This document shows, piece by piece, positions 1 to 7,220 of a stretch of DNA of 29,582 nt. This DNA is from Clostridiales bacterium. Its GTDB lineage: Bacteria > Bacillota > Clostridia > Christensenellales > Aristaeellaceae. The notes under the pieces were generated by a model. That model searched no databases. It had not been told where the DNA came from and saw only the letters and a program-made list of their open reading frames with translations. The position numbers were made by a program, and so were the translations under genes. Within the stretch, counting starts at the first letter, position 1, and every line of letters starts with the position of its first letter. The stretch spans positions 1-29,582 of the forward strand of contig SFFC01000017.1 in the NCBI GenBank assembly GCA_004556985.1. Reading direction: 5' to 3'.

Positions 1-1013
1 GCCAGCGCCTTGTTGGTGCAGGTGGTCGCGGCGGTCAGCCAGGTGCCGCCCCAGTAGTACGGCTGCGGGCCGTTGACGGCAGCCCAGTCGCCATAGGTGC
101 CCTCGCCGGGCTTGGAGCCGCCGGAGTTGCCGACCATCGTCCACTGGATGCCCCAGGTGGAGAAGAAGTAGCCCATGATGGAGTCGTTGCCGACGCCGGC
201 GTTCCAGGCCTCGGTCCACGGGGTGGCCATGGCGGTGAGGTTCTCGTCGCGCAGGGTCTTGGCAAAGTCGAAGTACCACTTGACCTGATCGTCGATCACG
301 AGGTTGTACGCCTCGTCAACCCACGGGGTGGAGCGCACCGTGCGGACAACCTGCCACACGTCGCCGTTGGACGGGATCAGTTTGGTCGCGCCGGCGGACT
401 TCTCGTTCACCTCGCGCGCGGTCGCCAGGAAGGCATCCCAATCCTTGACCTTCTCCTGCATCTCCTCCGGAGTCTTCACGCCGAGGTACTTCTCGGCGAG
501 GCTGCGGCGATAGAGGAACAGGCCGGGAGCCGCCTGCCAGGAGGAGCCCTTAATCTGGCCGTTGCTGTCAGTGGCGACGGTCACGGTGTAGGGATACTGC
601 TTGCTCAGCTGATCCGCCGTGATGCCGATCTCCTCGAGCGGGAGGGTGTAGTCGGAATCGACATACTTGAGCGCGTAGTCCGCCTCGATGAGGAACATGT
701 CGATGTGCTCACCCGCGCCAAGCGCCGCATCCAGCTTCTGCTGATAGACGCCGTTGTCGTTCGGGTTGACGACAAACTCGATCTGGTCGCCGTTGGGCAG
801 GGTCATGGTGCCATCCTCCGCGACGGTGCCGCCGACGGCCGGGATGTAGTAGTTCTGGAGCATGCCCTTGAACTCATCGTTCCAGGCATAGATGATGAAC
901 TTTTCTCCGGTGGCGGGGACGTCAAAGTCCGTCGTGTAGACATCTTCGGCCAGGACGGGGCAAAGCGAGCACACCATCATCACGGCCAGCAGCAGCGCTA
1001 CAAGTTTCTTCAT
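1..1013 (-). CDS. ABC transporter extracellular solute-binding protein (partial, C-terminus off the window)
   Basis: This is a secreted substrate-binding protein of a carbohydrate-type ABC importer; only the first 337 codons are in the window and the frame is open to the edge. The ATG at 1013 follows a strong GGAGGA site at about 1020-1026. The N-terminus is a signal peptide (MKKLVALLLAVMMV, then a likely signal peptidase I site after PVLA near residue 26). There is no clear lipobox, which is unusual for a Gram-positive binding protein. The mature part is rich in Trp and Tyr (YAWNDEF, YFFSTWGIQWTM, YYWGGTW), as expected of a sugar-binding cleft. It lies 47 bases downstream of the LacI-type gene on the same strand and near a GH94 phosphorylase, so beta-glucoside oligosaccharide uptake is the natural inference. 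The exact sugar is unknown. Permease genes would be expected beyond the left edge. Confidence 0.85.
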   Translation of the reverse strand, partial: MKKLVALLLAVMMVCSLCPVLAEDVYTTDFDVPATGEKFIIYAWNDEFKGMLQNYYIPAVGGTVAEDGTMTLPNGDQIEFVVNPNDNGVYQQKLDAALGAGEHIDMFLIEADYALKYVDSDYTLPLEEIGITADQLSKQYPYTVTVATDSNGQIKGSSWQAAPGLFLYRRSLAEKYLGVKTPEEMQEKVKDWDAFLATAREVNEKSAGATKLIPSNGDVWQVVRTVRSTPWVDEAYNLVIDDQVKWYFDFAKTLRDENLTAMATPWTEAWNAGVGNDSIMGYFFSTWGIQWTMVGNSGGSKPGEGTYGDWAAVNGPQPYYWGGTWLTAATTCTNKAL

Positions 1014-1060
1014 GGATGTTTCCTCCTTTTTATTGATTACCCCTTCTATCAAGGGAGAAT

Positions 1061-2068
1061 CTACAGTCTGGATATCGTCTCGCCCTCAAGCAGGCGGCAG
1101 GCGATGGGCAGGATTTCGGGGCAGGTCGTGCGCGGCTGCTCGATCAGATGGACGAGCTGCCGGGCGGCCTCCCGGCCGATGCGGTCGGTATCTTGCCAGA
1201 TGGTCGTCAGGCGGGGCTGACAGAGCTGGATGAGCTGCACGCCGTCGTAGCCGGCGACGGAGATGTCCTCCGGGATGCGCAGCCCTGCGGAAAGGATGGC
1301 CTCCCGCCCGCCCAGGGAGGCGTAGTCGTCGGGCATCAGGATGCAGGTCGGACGCGGGTCGGCGCCAAGAAGCCGCAGCGTTGCCTCCCGTGTGGCAGCG
1401 GGATCGTGGTAGCAGGCCTCGACGAGGGATTCGTCCGGCACGCTGAGGTCCGCTTCGCTCATCGTGCGCAGGAAGGCGGTTTTGCGCTGCGTCGTGACGG
1501 CGGAGGCTTGCCCGCAGATGTAGGCGATGCGCCGGTGCCCCATCGAGAGGATGTGGCGCGTCAGATCCGCCATGCCCTGGCGGTTGTCGGACTGGATGCA
1601 GGTACGGTTGTTGAAGACGTGGTCAATCGTCACGACGGGCAGTTCGCCGGAGACGAGCTCGCGCACCTCGTCGCGTTCGAAGTCGGCGCAGACGATGCAC
1701 ACGCCGTCGACATTGCGGTAGCGGCAGTGCTCCAGGTAGGTCATCGGCGTGCGGCCGATGTCGTGCGTGACAAAGGTGATGTCGTAACCCCGGCGCTCGG
1801 CCTCCGCCTTGAAGGCCTCCAGCACGGGGGAGAAGAAGCTGTGGGTGAAGCCGCCGGCATCGGGCTCATAGAGGACGCCGAGGCTGAAGCTGCGCCCCAG
1901 CTTGAGCCCGCGCGCGATGGCGTTGGGATGATAGCCCAGCTCCTGCGCGGCGGCGCGGACGAGCGCCTTCGTCTCCTCGCTGACGTCGGGATAGTCGTTG
2001 AGCGCTTTGCTGACGGTGGAGACGGACAGACCGCAGCGGGCGGAGAGCTCTTTGATCGTGACAGCCAT
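1061..2068 (-). CDS. LacI family transcriptional repressor
   Basis: This is a 335-residue sugar-responsive DNA-binding repressor. Residues 2-22 form the LacI helix-turn-helix (VTIKELSARCGLSVSTVSKA), followed by the YPDVSEET stretch and hinge helix (NAIARGLKLG), then a periplasmic-binding-protein-like sensor domain (SFSLGVLYEPDAGG, GHRRIAYICG, ISVAGYDG). An open frame runs 43 codons further upstream, but that part reads through the promoter and operator. The ATG at 2068 puts the HTH at the N-terminus as in the family, so I chose it; its ribosome site is only moderate. The promoter at 2124-2152 and an operator-like site at 2103-2116 suggest autoregulation. It probably controls the divergent GH94 gene and the solute-binding gene downstream. 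Confidence 0.93.
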   Translation of the reverse strand: MAVTIKELSARCGLSVSTVSKALNDYPDVSEETKALVRAAAQELGYHPNAIARGLKLGRSFSLGVLYEPDAGGFTHSFFSPVLEAFKAEAERRGYDITFVTHDIGRTPMTYLEHCRYRNVDGVCIVCADFERDEVRELVSGELPVVTIDHVFNNRTCIQSDNRQGMADLTRHILSMGHRRIAYICGQASAVTTQRKTAFLRTMSEADLSVPDESLVEACYHDPAATREATLRLLGADPRPTCILMPDDYASLGGREAILSAGLRIPEDISVAGYDGVQLIQLCQPRLTTIWQDTDRIGREAARQLVHLIEQPRTTCPEILPIACRLLEGETISRL

Positions 2069-2102
2069 GAACCGAAACCTGTGCCTCTCTGGAGGTTTTT
2101 TC

Positions 2103-2116
2103 CTAAAACGATTTCG
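2103..2116. promoter_or_regulatory. Candidate LacI-type operator O1 (repressor gene side)
   Basis: CTAAAACGATTTCG matches the perfect palindrome core at 2459-2472 (CTAAAACGTTTTAG) at 12 of 14 bases and keeps the central CG typical of LacI-family operators. It lies just downstream of the -10 box of the repressor gene's promoter, about over its start of transcription, which fits autorepression. Confidence 0.55.
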
Positions 2117-2123
2117 TATCTGT

Positions 2124-2152
2124 ATGATAACACCGGCGGAAGAAAAAAGCAA
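2124..2152 (-). promoter_or_regulatory. Promoter of the LacI-type gene
   Basis: On the minus strand, TTGCTT (2152-2147) and TATCAT (2129-2124) are separated by 17 bases. The predicted start falls near 2117, inside or beside operator O1. Confidence 0.6.
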
Positions 2153-2330
2153 CCCCTTTTTACAATAAATCCGCCAATTTGAACAAATTTTTTTCACTTG
2201 CCTGATAGAGGGGACGAAATGGACAAGGGAGATATTCTGAAATTAGGGAAAAGAGCTGAAGGAAAAAGGAGGAAAGCAGAGAAGGGCTTCGACAAAATAT
2301 CCGGAGAAAACAGAAAAATTCACCTATTTC

Positions 2331-2344
2331 CGAATACGTTTTCG
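2331..2344. promoter_or_regulatory. Candidate LacI-type operator O2 (auxiliary)
   Basis: CGAATACGTTTTCG is a 14-base palindrome with one mismatched pair and matches the O3 core at 11 of 14 bases. It lies about 50 bases upstream of the -35 box of the GH94 promoter, where an auxiliary operator for looping could sit. Confidence 0.4.
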
Positions 2345-2395
2345 AAACGAGAGAGAAAAACGCGTCAGAATAATATAGAAAAAACCGAAAACGGC

Positions 2396-2424
2396 TTGAT
2401 TTTGCGGACAGAATCGGCTATAGT
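2396..2424 (+). promoter_or_regulatory. Promoter of the GH94 phosphorylase gene
   Basis: TTGATT (2396-2401) and TATAGT (2419-2424) are separated by 17 bases. Transcription would start near 2431, leaving a leader of about 80 bases that contains operator O3. Confidence 0.65.
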
Positions 2425-2457
2425 AAGGGAAGCATCATCCATTTCCTGCGTCGGGAA

Positions 2458-2473
2458 ACTAAAACGTTTTAGT
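2458..2473. promoter_or_regulatory. LacI-type operator O3, perfect 16-base palindrome
   Basis: ACTAAAACGTTTTAGT is its own reverse complement. It has the A-rich arm, central CG and T-rich arm of LacI-family operators. It sits about 27-42 bases after the predicted transcription start of the GH94 gene and before its ribosome site, where a bound repressor would block elongation. Confidence 0.75.
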
Positions 2474-2509
2474 CATCCGGGCGGCGGATGGGACAGGAGG
2501 TTTCGGCAA

Positions 2510-4942
2510 GTGGAATACGGCTATTTTGACGATGCGGCCCGGGAGTATGTCATCACCCGGCCGGACACGCCCTCGCCCTGGATCAACTACCTGGGCAGCG
2601 AGGCGTTCTTCACGCTCATGAGCAACACGAGCGGCGGCTACAGCTTTTACAAGGATGCGCGCATGCTCCGCCTGACGCGCTACCGCTACAACAACGTGCC
2701 GACCGATGCGGGCGGGCAGTATTTTTACGTCAAGGACGGCGGGACGGTCTTTACGCCCGGCTGGCTGCCTGTGCGCATGCCGCTTGACTTCTACGAGTGC
2801 CGTCATGGCCTGGGCTATACGCGCATCACGGGCGAGAAGAATGGCCTGCGCGTCGTGCAGACGAGCATGGTGCCGCGCGGGGAAAATGCGCTGGTGACGA
2901 AGGTCGAGCTGACCAACCGGACGGATGCCCCCAAGGACATCTCGCTGTTCAGCTTTGTCGAGTTCTGCCTGTGGAACGCGCAGGACGATTCGACGAATTT
3001 TCAGCGGAATTTCTCGACCGGCGAGGTTGAAATCGAGGGCAGCGCGCTCTATCACAAGACCGAGTACCGCGAGCGGCGCAACCACTTCGCCGTCTATGCG
3101 GTCAACGCGCCCATCGAGGGCTTTGACACGGACCGCGACGCCTTCCTGGGCGCTTATAACGGCTTTGACCATCCGGAGGCGGTCTTCGAGGGAAGAAGCC
3201 GCAACTCCGTTGCCAGCGGCTGGGCGCCCGTAGGCAGCCATCATCTCAGCGGAACGCTCGCGCCAGGCGAGCGCGTCTGCTTCATCTTCCTGTTGGGCTA
3301 CTGCGAGAACCCAGAGGAGGCAAAATTCTCCGCGCCGGGCGTGATCAACAAGGCGCCGGCCTATGCGCTGATGGGGCGCTTCGCCTCCGAGGCGCAGTTT
3401 GACGCGGCCTTTGACGCACTGGCCGCCTATTGGGACGGCCTGCTGTCGATCTGCCGGGTGGAGAGCGGCGAGCCGCGCTTTGACCGCATGGTCGGCCTGT
3501 GGAACCAGTATCAGTGCATGGTGACGTTCAACATGTCACGCTCGGCGAGCTACTATGAGTCCGGTATCGGCCGCGGCATGGGCTTCCGCGATTCGACGCA
3601 GGACCTGCTCGGCTTTGTCCATCTGATCCCGGGGCGCGCGAGGGAGCGCCTGCTGGACATCGCGGCGACGCAGTTCCCGGACGGCAGCGCCTACCATCAG
3701 TATCAGCCGCTGACCAAGCGCGGCAATTTCGACGTCGGCTCCGGCTTCAACGACGATCCGCTCTGGCTGATCTTCGGCGCGGCGGCGTATATCAAGGAGA
3801 CGGGCGACGTGTCGATCCTCTCGGAGCCGGTGCCCTTTGACAACGACGAATCCCTCGCGCAGCCGCTGATGGAGCATCTGCGCCGCTCCTTCCATTATAC
3901 GCTTGAGCATCTGGGCCCCCATGGCCTGCCGCTGATCGGCCGGGCGGACTGGAACGACTGCCTGAACCTCAACTGCTTCTCGAGAACCCCGGGCGAGAGC
4001 TTCCAGACGACGGCGAACTTCGAGTCCGGCGTCGCGGAATCGCTCTTCATCGCGGGCATGTTCGTCGGCGTTTGCCCGGATTACGAGGCGCTGTGCCGCC
4101 TGTGCGGCATGGAGGAGGAGGCCGCGCAGGTTCCACTCTGGAGGGCGCAGATGGAGCAGGCCGTCCTTGCGCATGGCTGGGACGGCGAATGGTTCCTGCG
4201 CGCATACGACGCCTTCGGCAACAAGATCGGCTCGAAGGAATGCGACGAGGGGCAGATCTTCATCGAGCCGCAGGGCTTCCTCGTCATGGCGGGCGTGGGC
4301 GCCAGGGAGGGCTATGCGCAGAAGGCGCTTGATTCCGTCCGCGAACGGCTGCTCAGCGAGCACGGCGTCGCGATCCTGACGCCGCCCTACACGCGCTACC
4401 ATCTGGAGCTGGGCGAGATCAGCTCTTACCCGCCGGGATACAAGGAGAACGGCGGCATCTTCTGCCACAACAACCCCTGGATCGTGCTGGCGGAGACGAC
4501 GCTCGGCCACGGCGGCCGCGCCTACGACATCTACACCCGCACCTGTCCGTCGTATATCACGGATCAGAAGCTGCATCACACGGAGCCGTATGTCTACAGC
4601 CAGATGGTCGCCGGGCCGTATGCGCCGCGCTTCGGGCAGGCGAAGAACAGCTGGCTGACCGGCACGGCAGCCTGGACGTTCTACGCGGCGAGCCAGGGTA
4701 TTTTGGGCATCAAGCCGGACTACGACGGGCTGCGCATCGATCCCTGCCTTCCGGCGGAGATGGCGGACGTGAGCGTGACGCGAAAATTCCGCGGCAGCAC
4801 GTATCACATTCACATCCTCAACCGCGCAGGCGACGAAAAGGGACACCTGACGCTCACCGTGGACGGGCGAGAGCTGGAGGGCTTGCTGATCCCGGCGGAT
4901 GACGGGCCGGCGGAGCATGAGGTGCTGGCCGTGCTGGCGTGA
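2510..4942 (+). CDS. Cellobiose-type phosphorylase (GH94)
   Basis: This cytoplasmic GH94 enzyme splits a beta-linked disaccharide, most likely cellobiose, with phosphate to give a sugar 1-phosphate and a free sugar. I start it at the GTG at 2510, nine bases after AGGAGG (2495-2500), giving 810 residues, close to known cellobiose phosphorylases. The N-terminus (EYGYFDD, YVITRPDTPSPWINYLG) is typical. The expected general acid is Asp483 in ADWNDCLN; phosphate-site candidates are His653 in GGIFCHNNPW and Thr717-Gly718 in WLTGTAAW. The open frame continues 104 codons upstream, but that stretch is AT-rich, contains the promoter and operators, and is not protein-like. The specificity call rests on overall likeness; other GH94 phosphorylases (laminaribiose, cellodextrin) are not excluded. 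With the solute-binding protein it would form an import-and-phosphorolyse route. Confidence 0.92.
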   Translation: MEYGYFDDAAREYVITRPDTPSPWINYLGSEAFFTLMSNTSGGYSFYKDARMLRLTRYRYNNVPTDAGGQYFYVKDGGTVFTPGWLPVRMPLDFYECRHGLGYTRITGEKNGLRVVQTSMVPRGENALVTKVELTNRTDAPKDISLFSFVEFCLWNAQDDSTNFQRNFSTGEVEIEGSALYHKTEYRERRNHFAVYAVNAPIEGFDTDRDAFLGAYNGFDHPEAVFEGRSRNSVASGWAPVGSHHLSGTLAPGERVCFIFLLGYCENPEEAKFSAPGVINKAPAYALMGRFASEAQFDAAFDALAAYWDGLLSICRVESGEPRFDRMVGLWNQYQCMVTFNMSRSASYYESGIGRGMGFRDSTQDLLGFVHLIPGRARERLLDIAATQFPDGSAYHQYQPLTKRGNFDVGSGFNDDPLWLIFGAAAYIKETGDVSILSEPVPFDNDESLAQPLMEHLRRSFHYTLEHLGPHGLPLIGRADWNDCLNLNCFSRTPGESFQTTANFESGVAESLFIAGMFVGVCPDYEALCRLCGMEEEAAQVPLWRAQMEQAVLAHGWDGEWFLRAYDAFGNKIGSKECDEGQIFIEPQGFLVMAGVGAREGYAQKALDSVRERLLSEHGVAILTPPYTRYHLELGEISSYPPGYKENGGIFCHNNPWIVLAETTLGHGGRAYDIYTRTCPSYITDQKLHHTEPYVYSQMVAGPYAPRFGQAKNSWLTGTAAWTFYAASQGILGIKPDYDGLRIDPCLPAEMADVSVTRKFRGSTYHIHILNRAGDEKGHLTLTVDGRELEGLLIPADDGPAEHEVLAVLA

Positions 4943-4964
4943 GGGCGCGGCAGAAACGGAACAG

Positions 4965-5011
4965 AAAAGGGCTGTGCGGATTCTCCTACGGAGAGTCCTG
5001 CACAGCCCTTT
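4965..5011. terminator. Bidirectional intrinsic terminator between GH94 and GntR genes
   Basis: Arms 4969-4977 and 5000-5008 (GGGCTGTGC / GCACAGCCC) enclose a second short helix. The hairpin is preceded by AAAA and followed by TTT, so it can serve both convergent genes. Confidence 0.85.
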
Positions 5012-5029
5012 CGCGTGCTTCGGGAAGGC

Positions 5030-5674
5030 TTATTCCAGGGATTTGAGCGAGGCGATCATCGAGCTGTTGATGTGCTGGATGATCGCACTGCGGATCTCGG
5101 CGGGGTTTTCCTCGAGGATGGCGTGGATGATGCGCAGATGCTCGGGGTCGTTGGCCTCGCGCTTGTTCTTATGGAGCATGGCCGCGTAGATGGCGAGCCG
5201 GTACTGGTGCCACATCAGGTTGGAAAAGATCGAGGAGAGCATCTTGTTTTGCGTGGTATCGATCAGGAAGGTGTGAAACTCGATGTCCAGCGCGTAGAAC
5301 TCCTCATCCGTCATGTTGCCGGAGTAGCGCAGCGACTGCTCGTATTCAAACAGCCTGCGCTTGGGATAGAGCGAGCAGTAGGCGACGGCGACGTTGGGCT
5401 CGATCAGCTTGCGCGTCTGATAGAGGTTGTTGACGAGCTCGTCGGTAATCGGGGAGATGCGCATGCCGCGGCGCGGATAGATCTCCACGAGATCCTCCTT
5501 CTGCAGCTGCAGCAGCGTCTCGCGGATGGGCGTGCGCCCAAAGGGCAGCTCGGCGAAGAGCTTCTTCTCCGAAATCTCCTGCCCGGGCATATATTTGCAG
5601 TTGTAGATGGCGTTTTTGAGGTAGGCATAAACCTGCTGGGACTGCGTTGCGCATTCCTGGGAAAGCTCTGACAT
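5030..5674 (-). CDS. GntR family regulator, FCD (FadR-type) subfamily
   Basis: This is a 214-residue repressor or activator of acid-sugar metabolism. The N-terminal winged helix covers about residues 12-75 (VYAYLKNAIYNCKYMPGQEI, FGRTPIRETLLQLQ, LVEIYPRRGMRI). An all-helical FCD ligand domain follows, with metal-ligand candidates Asp130 and His134 (ALDIEFHTFL) and further His residues near the C-terminus (HLRIIHAI, IQHINSSM). The ATG at 5674 lies six bases after AGGAGG; a TTG two codons upstream is too close to that site. It is divergent from the dehydratase-TRAP operon and is the obvious candidate to bind the repeated GATATATCA-type sites in the gap between them. Confidence 0.92.
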   Translation of the reverse strand: MSELSQECATQSQQVYAYLKNAIYNCKYMPGQEISEKKLFAELPFGRTPIRETLLQLQKEDLVEIYPRRGMRISPITDELVNNLYQTRKLIEPNVAVAYCSLYPKRRLFEYEQSLRYSGNMTDEEFYALDIEFHTFLIDTTQNKMLSSIFSNLMWHQYRLAIYAAMLHKNKREANDPEHLRIIHAILEENPAEIRSAIIQHINSSMIASLKSLE

Positions 5675-5705
5675 GGACAACCTCCTGCGTCAAGGGGCGG
5701 CGCGT

Positions 5706-5734
5706 TTGGCGCCGGAAAAAGCCGATCTTATAAA
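5706..5734 (+). promoter_or_regulatory. Possible upstream plus-strand promoter
   Basis: TTGGCG (5706-5711) and TATAAA (5729-5734) are separated by 17 bases in the AT-rich gap. It could drive the small reading frame at 5821 or add a second start for the operon. The -35 box is poor, so this is tentative. Confidence 0.3.
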
Positions 5735-5785
5735 ATTCTATAATTCGATGGCCGCGGCCGAAATCCTCCTGATGTTTGCTGTAGC

Positions 5786-5795
5786 TGATATATCA
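5786..5795. promoter_or_regulatory. Candidate GntR/FCD operator, copy 1
   Basis: TGATATATCA is a perfect 10-base palindrome. Nine of its bases recur at 6080-6088 and it matches the site at 5951-5960 at nine of ten bases. On the minus strand it overlaps a TATGAT-like box that could belong to the regulator gene. Confidence 0.5.
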
Positions 5796-5820
5796 TATCA
5801 AAAAAGAAAGGAGGGGAAAA

Positions 5821-5949
5821 ATGAAAGAATACAAAAAATGGGACAGAATTTCGTTCGGAAAACGGGGGTGCAATCGGGGGATCAAAAGAAAAATGATAAA
5901 ATATATCGGAAGAATATTGCAAAATGCCCAATATCGTGCTATGATGTAA
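5821..5949 (+). CDS. Possible small basic peptide, 42 residues
   Basis: I do not recognise this peptide. An ATG at 5821 follows an AAAGGAGGGG run (5807-5816), a near-ideal ribosome site, and opens 42 codons to a TAA at 5947-5949. The product is strongly basic (MKEYKKWDRISFGKRG at the start; many Lys and Arg, few acidic residues) with a hydrophobic-basic second half. Its stop overlaps the region just past the -10 box of the operon promoter, so it would be a separate upstream transcript or part of a readthrough leader. The purine-rich context could make both the ribosome site and the lysine codons by chance. No family is assigned. Confidence 0.3.
   Translation: MKEYKKWDRISFGKRGCNRGIKRKMIKYIGRILQNAQYRAMM
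5917..5945 (+). promoter_or_regulatory. Main promoter of the dehydratase-TRAP operon
   Basis: TTGCAA (5917-5922) and TATGAT (5940-5945) are separated by 17 bases. Transcription would start near 5952, inside the palindromic site at 5950-5961, leaving a leader of about 155 bases. Confidence 0.7.
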
Positions 5950-5961
5950 CTGACATATCAG
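5950..5961. promoter_or_regulatory. Candidate GntR/FCD operator, copy 2, over the transcription start
   Basis: CTGACATATCAG is a 12-base palindrome with one mismatched pair. It begins four bases after the -10 box, an ideal place for a repressor. Confidence 0.55.
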
Positions 5962-6078
5962 AGAAGAGCAATTCCGGCGAACGAGACTGCGGAATGGCAG
6001 CAGAACGCGAAAGAAGCGGGCGGTTTTTTTCGGGAGAACGCCGAATCGGACGGGCGCGCTTTGCAATCTTGAAAAAAG

Positions 6079-6088
6079 AGATATATCA
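6079..6088. promoter_or_regulatory. Candidate GntR/FCD operator, copy 3, next to the ribosome site
   Basis: AGATATATCA shares nine bases with copy 1. It lies in the leader just before GGAGG (6094-6098) of the dehydratase gene. Confidence 0.4.
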
Positions 6089-6105
6089 GATATGGAGGCG
6101 ATTTC

Positions 6106-7200
6106 ATGGAGGCAACCAGAATCAAGGATATGCGGATCTACTCGGCGATTTCCAAAATCTCCAAGCCGATCGCAGATTCGACCCACGACATTTCCAAGAT
6201 CGCGTTTTATGTGGTCGAGGTCGAGACGGAGGGCGGCGTGATCGGGCAGGGCAACCTGCTCTCCTTCCATTACAGCCCTAACGCCATCGAGGGCGCGCTC
6301 AAGGATCTGCGCCATTTCATCCTCGCGCGCGACTACCACATCAACGAGATGCTCCGCGTGCAGAAGGATTACGAGATCGAGAGCGAGTATTTCGGCATCG
6401 TGGGCATCCAGCGCTGGGCGCTTGCGACGCTCAACACCGCCATGTGGGATGCCTGGTGCCGCACGCTGGGCCAGCCGATCTGGAAGGTCATGGGCGGCAG
6501 CGCCCGGAAGATCCCGGTCTACGGCAGCGGCGGCTGGATCAGCTACACCGATCAGGAGCTGCTTGACGAGGTGCTCGACTACAAGTCCCGCGGGTTTACG
6601 GCGGTCAAGATCAAGGTCGGCCATCCCGACGGCATCGGCCGCGACATCGAGCGCCTGACCAAGTGCCGTGAGGCGCTGGGCCCGGATGTGAAGATCATGA
6701 TGGACGCCAACCAGGGCATGGACGTGCCCAGCGCGGTCAAGCTGATCCATCAGGCGGAGAACCTGGGCATCTTCTGGTTTGAGGAGCCGGTTGTCAACAC
6801 CGACTTCGAGGGCTATGCGACCATCCACAGCAAGACGAAGATCTCGCTGGCGATGGGCGAGCGGGAGTACAGCACCGTGGCGCTGCGCGAGCTGATCGGC
6901 CGACGCGCGCTGGATCTGTGGCAGCCCGACCTCATCCGTCTGGGCGGCGTGGACGCCTGGCGCGACAGCGCGGCGCTCGCCGAGGCCTACAATATCCCCG
7001 TCCTGCCGCATTACTACAAGGATTACGACGTGCCGCTGCTGTGCACGGTGCGCAAGCCCTACGGCGCGGAGTCCTTTGACTGGATCGACGACATCATCGA
7101 CAACACGATGCGCATCGAGAACGGCTTTGCCTATCCGCGCGAGGGCGCGGGCTGGGGCTTCCGCTTTAAGCCGGAGGCGCTCGTGCCGGTGAAGGACTGA
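6106..7200 (+). CDS. Enolase-superfamily acid-sugar dehydratase (mandelate racemase subgroup)
   Basis: This 364-residue cytoplasmic enzyme should abstract the alpha-proton of a sugar acid and most likely dehydrate it to a 2-keto-3-deoxy acid. The ATG at 6106 follows GGAGG by seven bases. Every mandelate-racemase position has a counterpart: Lys168 and Lys170 (VKIKVG), metal ligands Asp200 (MMDANQ), Glu226 (WFEEP) and Glu252 (MGERE), the Asp275/His302 pair (QPDLIRLGG, VLPHYYKD) and Glu322. The spacing from Asp200 to Glu322 is the same as in mandelate racemase. This differs from mannonate dehydratases of the RspA type. Partners are a zinc dehydrogenase (20 bases downstream) and a TRAP importer, so an imported aldonate or aldarate is the likely substrate. 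The exact acid cannot be read from sequence. Confidence 0.9.
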   Translation: MEATRIKDMRIYSAISKISKPIADSTHDISKIAFYVVEVETEGGVIGQGNLLSFHYSPNAIEGALKDLRHFILARDYHINEMLRVQKDYEIESEYFGIVGIQRWALATLNTAMWDAWCRTLGQPIWKVMGGSARKIPVYGSGGWISYTDQELLDEVLDYKSRGFTAVKIKVGHPDGIGRDIERLTKCREALGPDVKIMMDANQGMDVPSAVKLIHQAENLGIFWFEEPVVNTDFEGYATIHSKTKISLAMGEREYSTVALRELIGRRALDLWQPDLIRLGGVDAWRDSAALAEAYNIPVLPHYYKDYDVPLLCTVRKPYGAESFDWIDDIIDNTMRIENGFAYPREGAGWGFRFKPEALVPVKD

Positions 7201-7220
7201 GAGAAGGCGGGAGCGAGGCC

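Noticed and set aside
2198..2509. 104-codon N-terminal extension of the GH94 reading frame
   Set aside because: The stretch is AT-rich, contains the promoter and two operators, and the GTG at 2510 has an ideal ribosome site and gives the normal family N-terminus.
3536..4918. 460-codon antisense frame within the GH94 gene
   Set aside because: Arg/Ala-rich shadow of the opposite codon positions with no ribosome site or recognisable domain.
5728..7011. 427-codon antisense frame over the dehydratase gene and its control region
   Set aside because: It is a mirror of a gene with intact catalytic residues and runs through promoter and operator sites.
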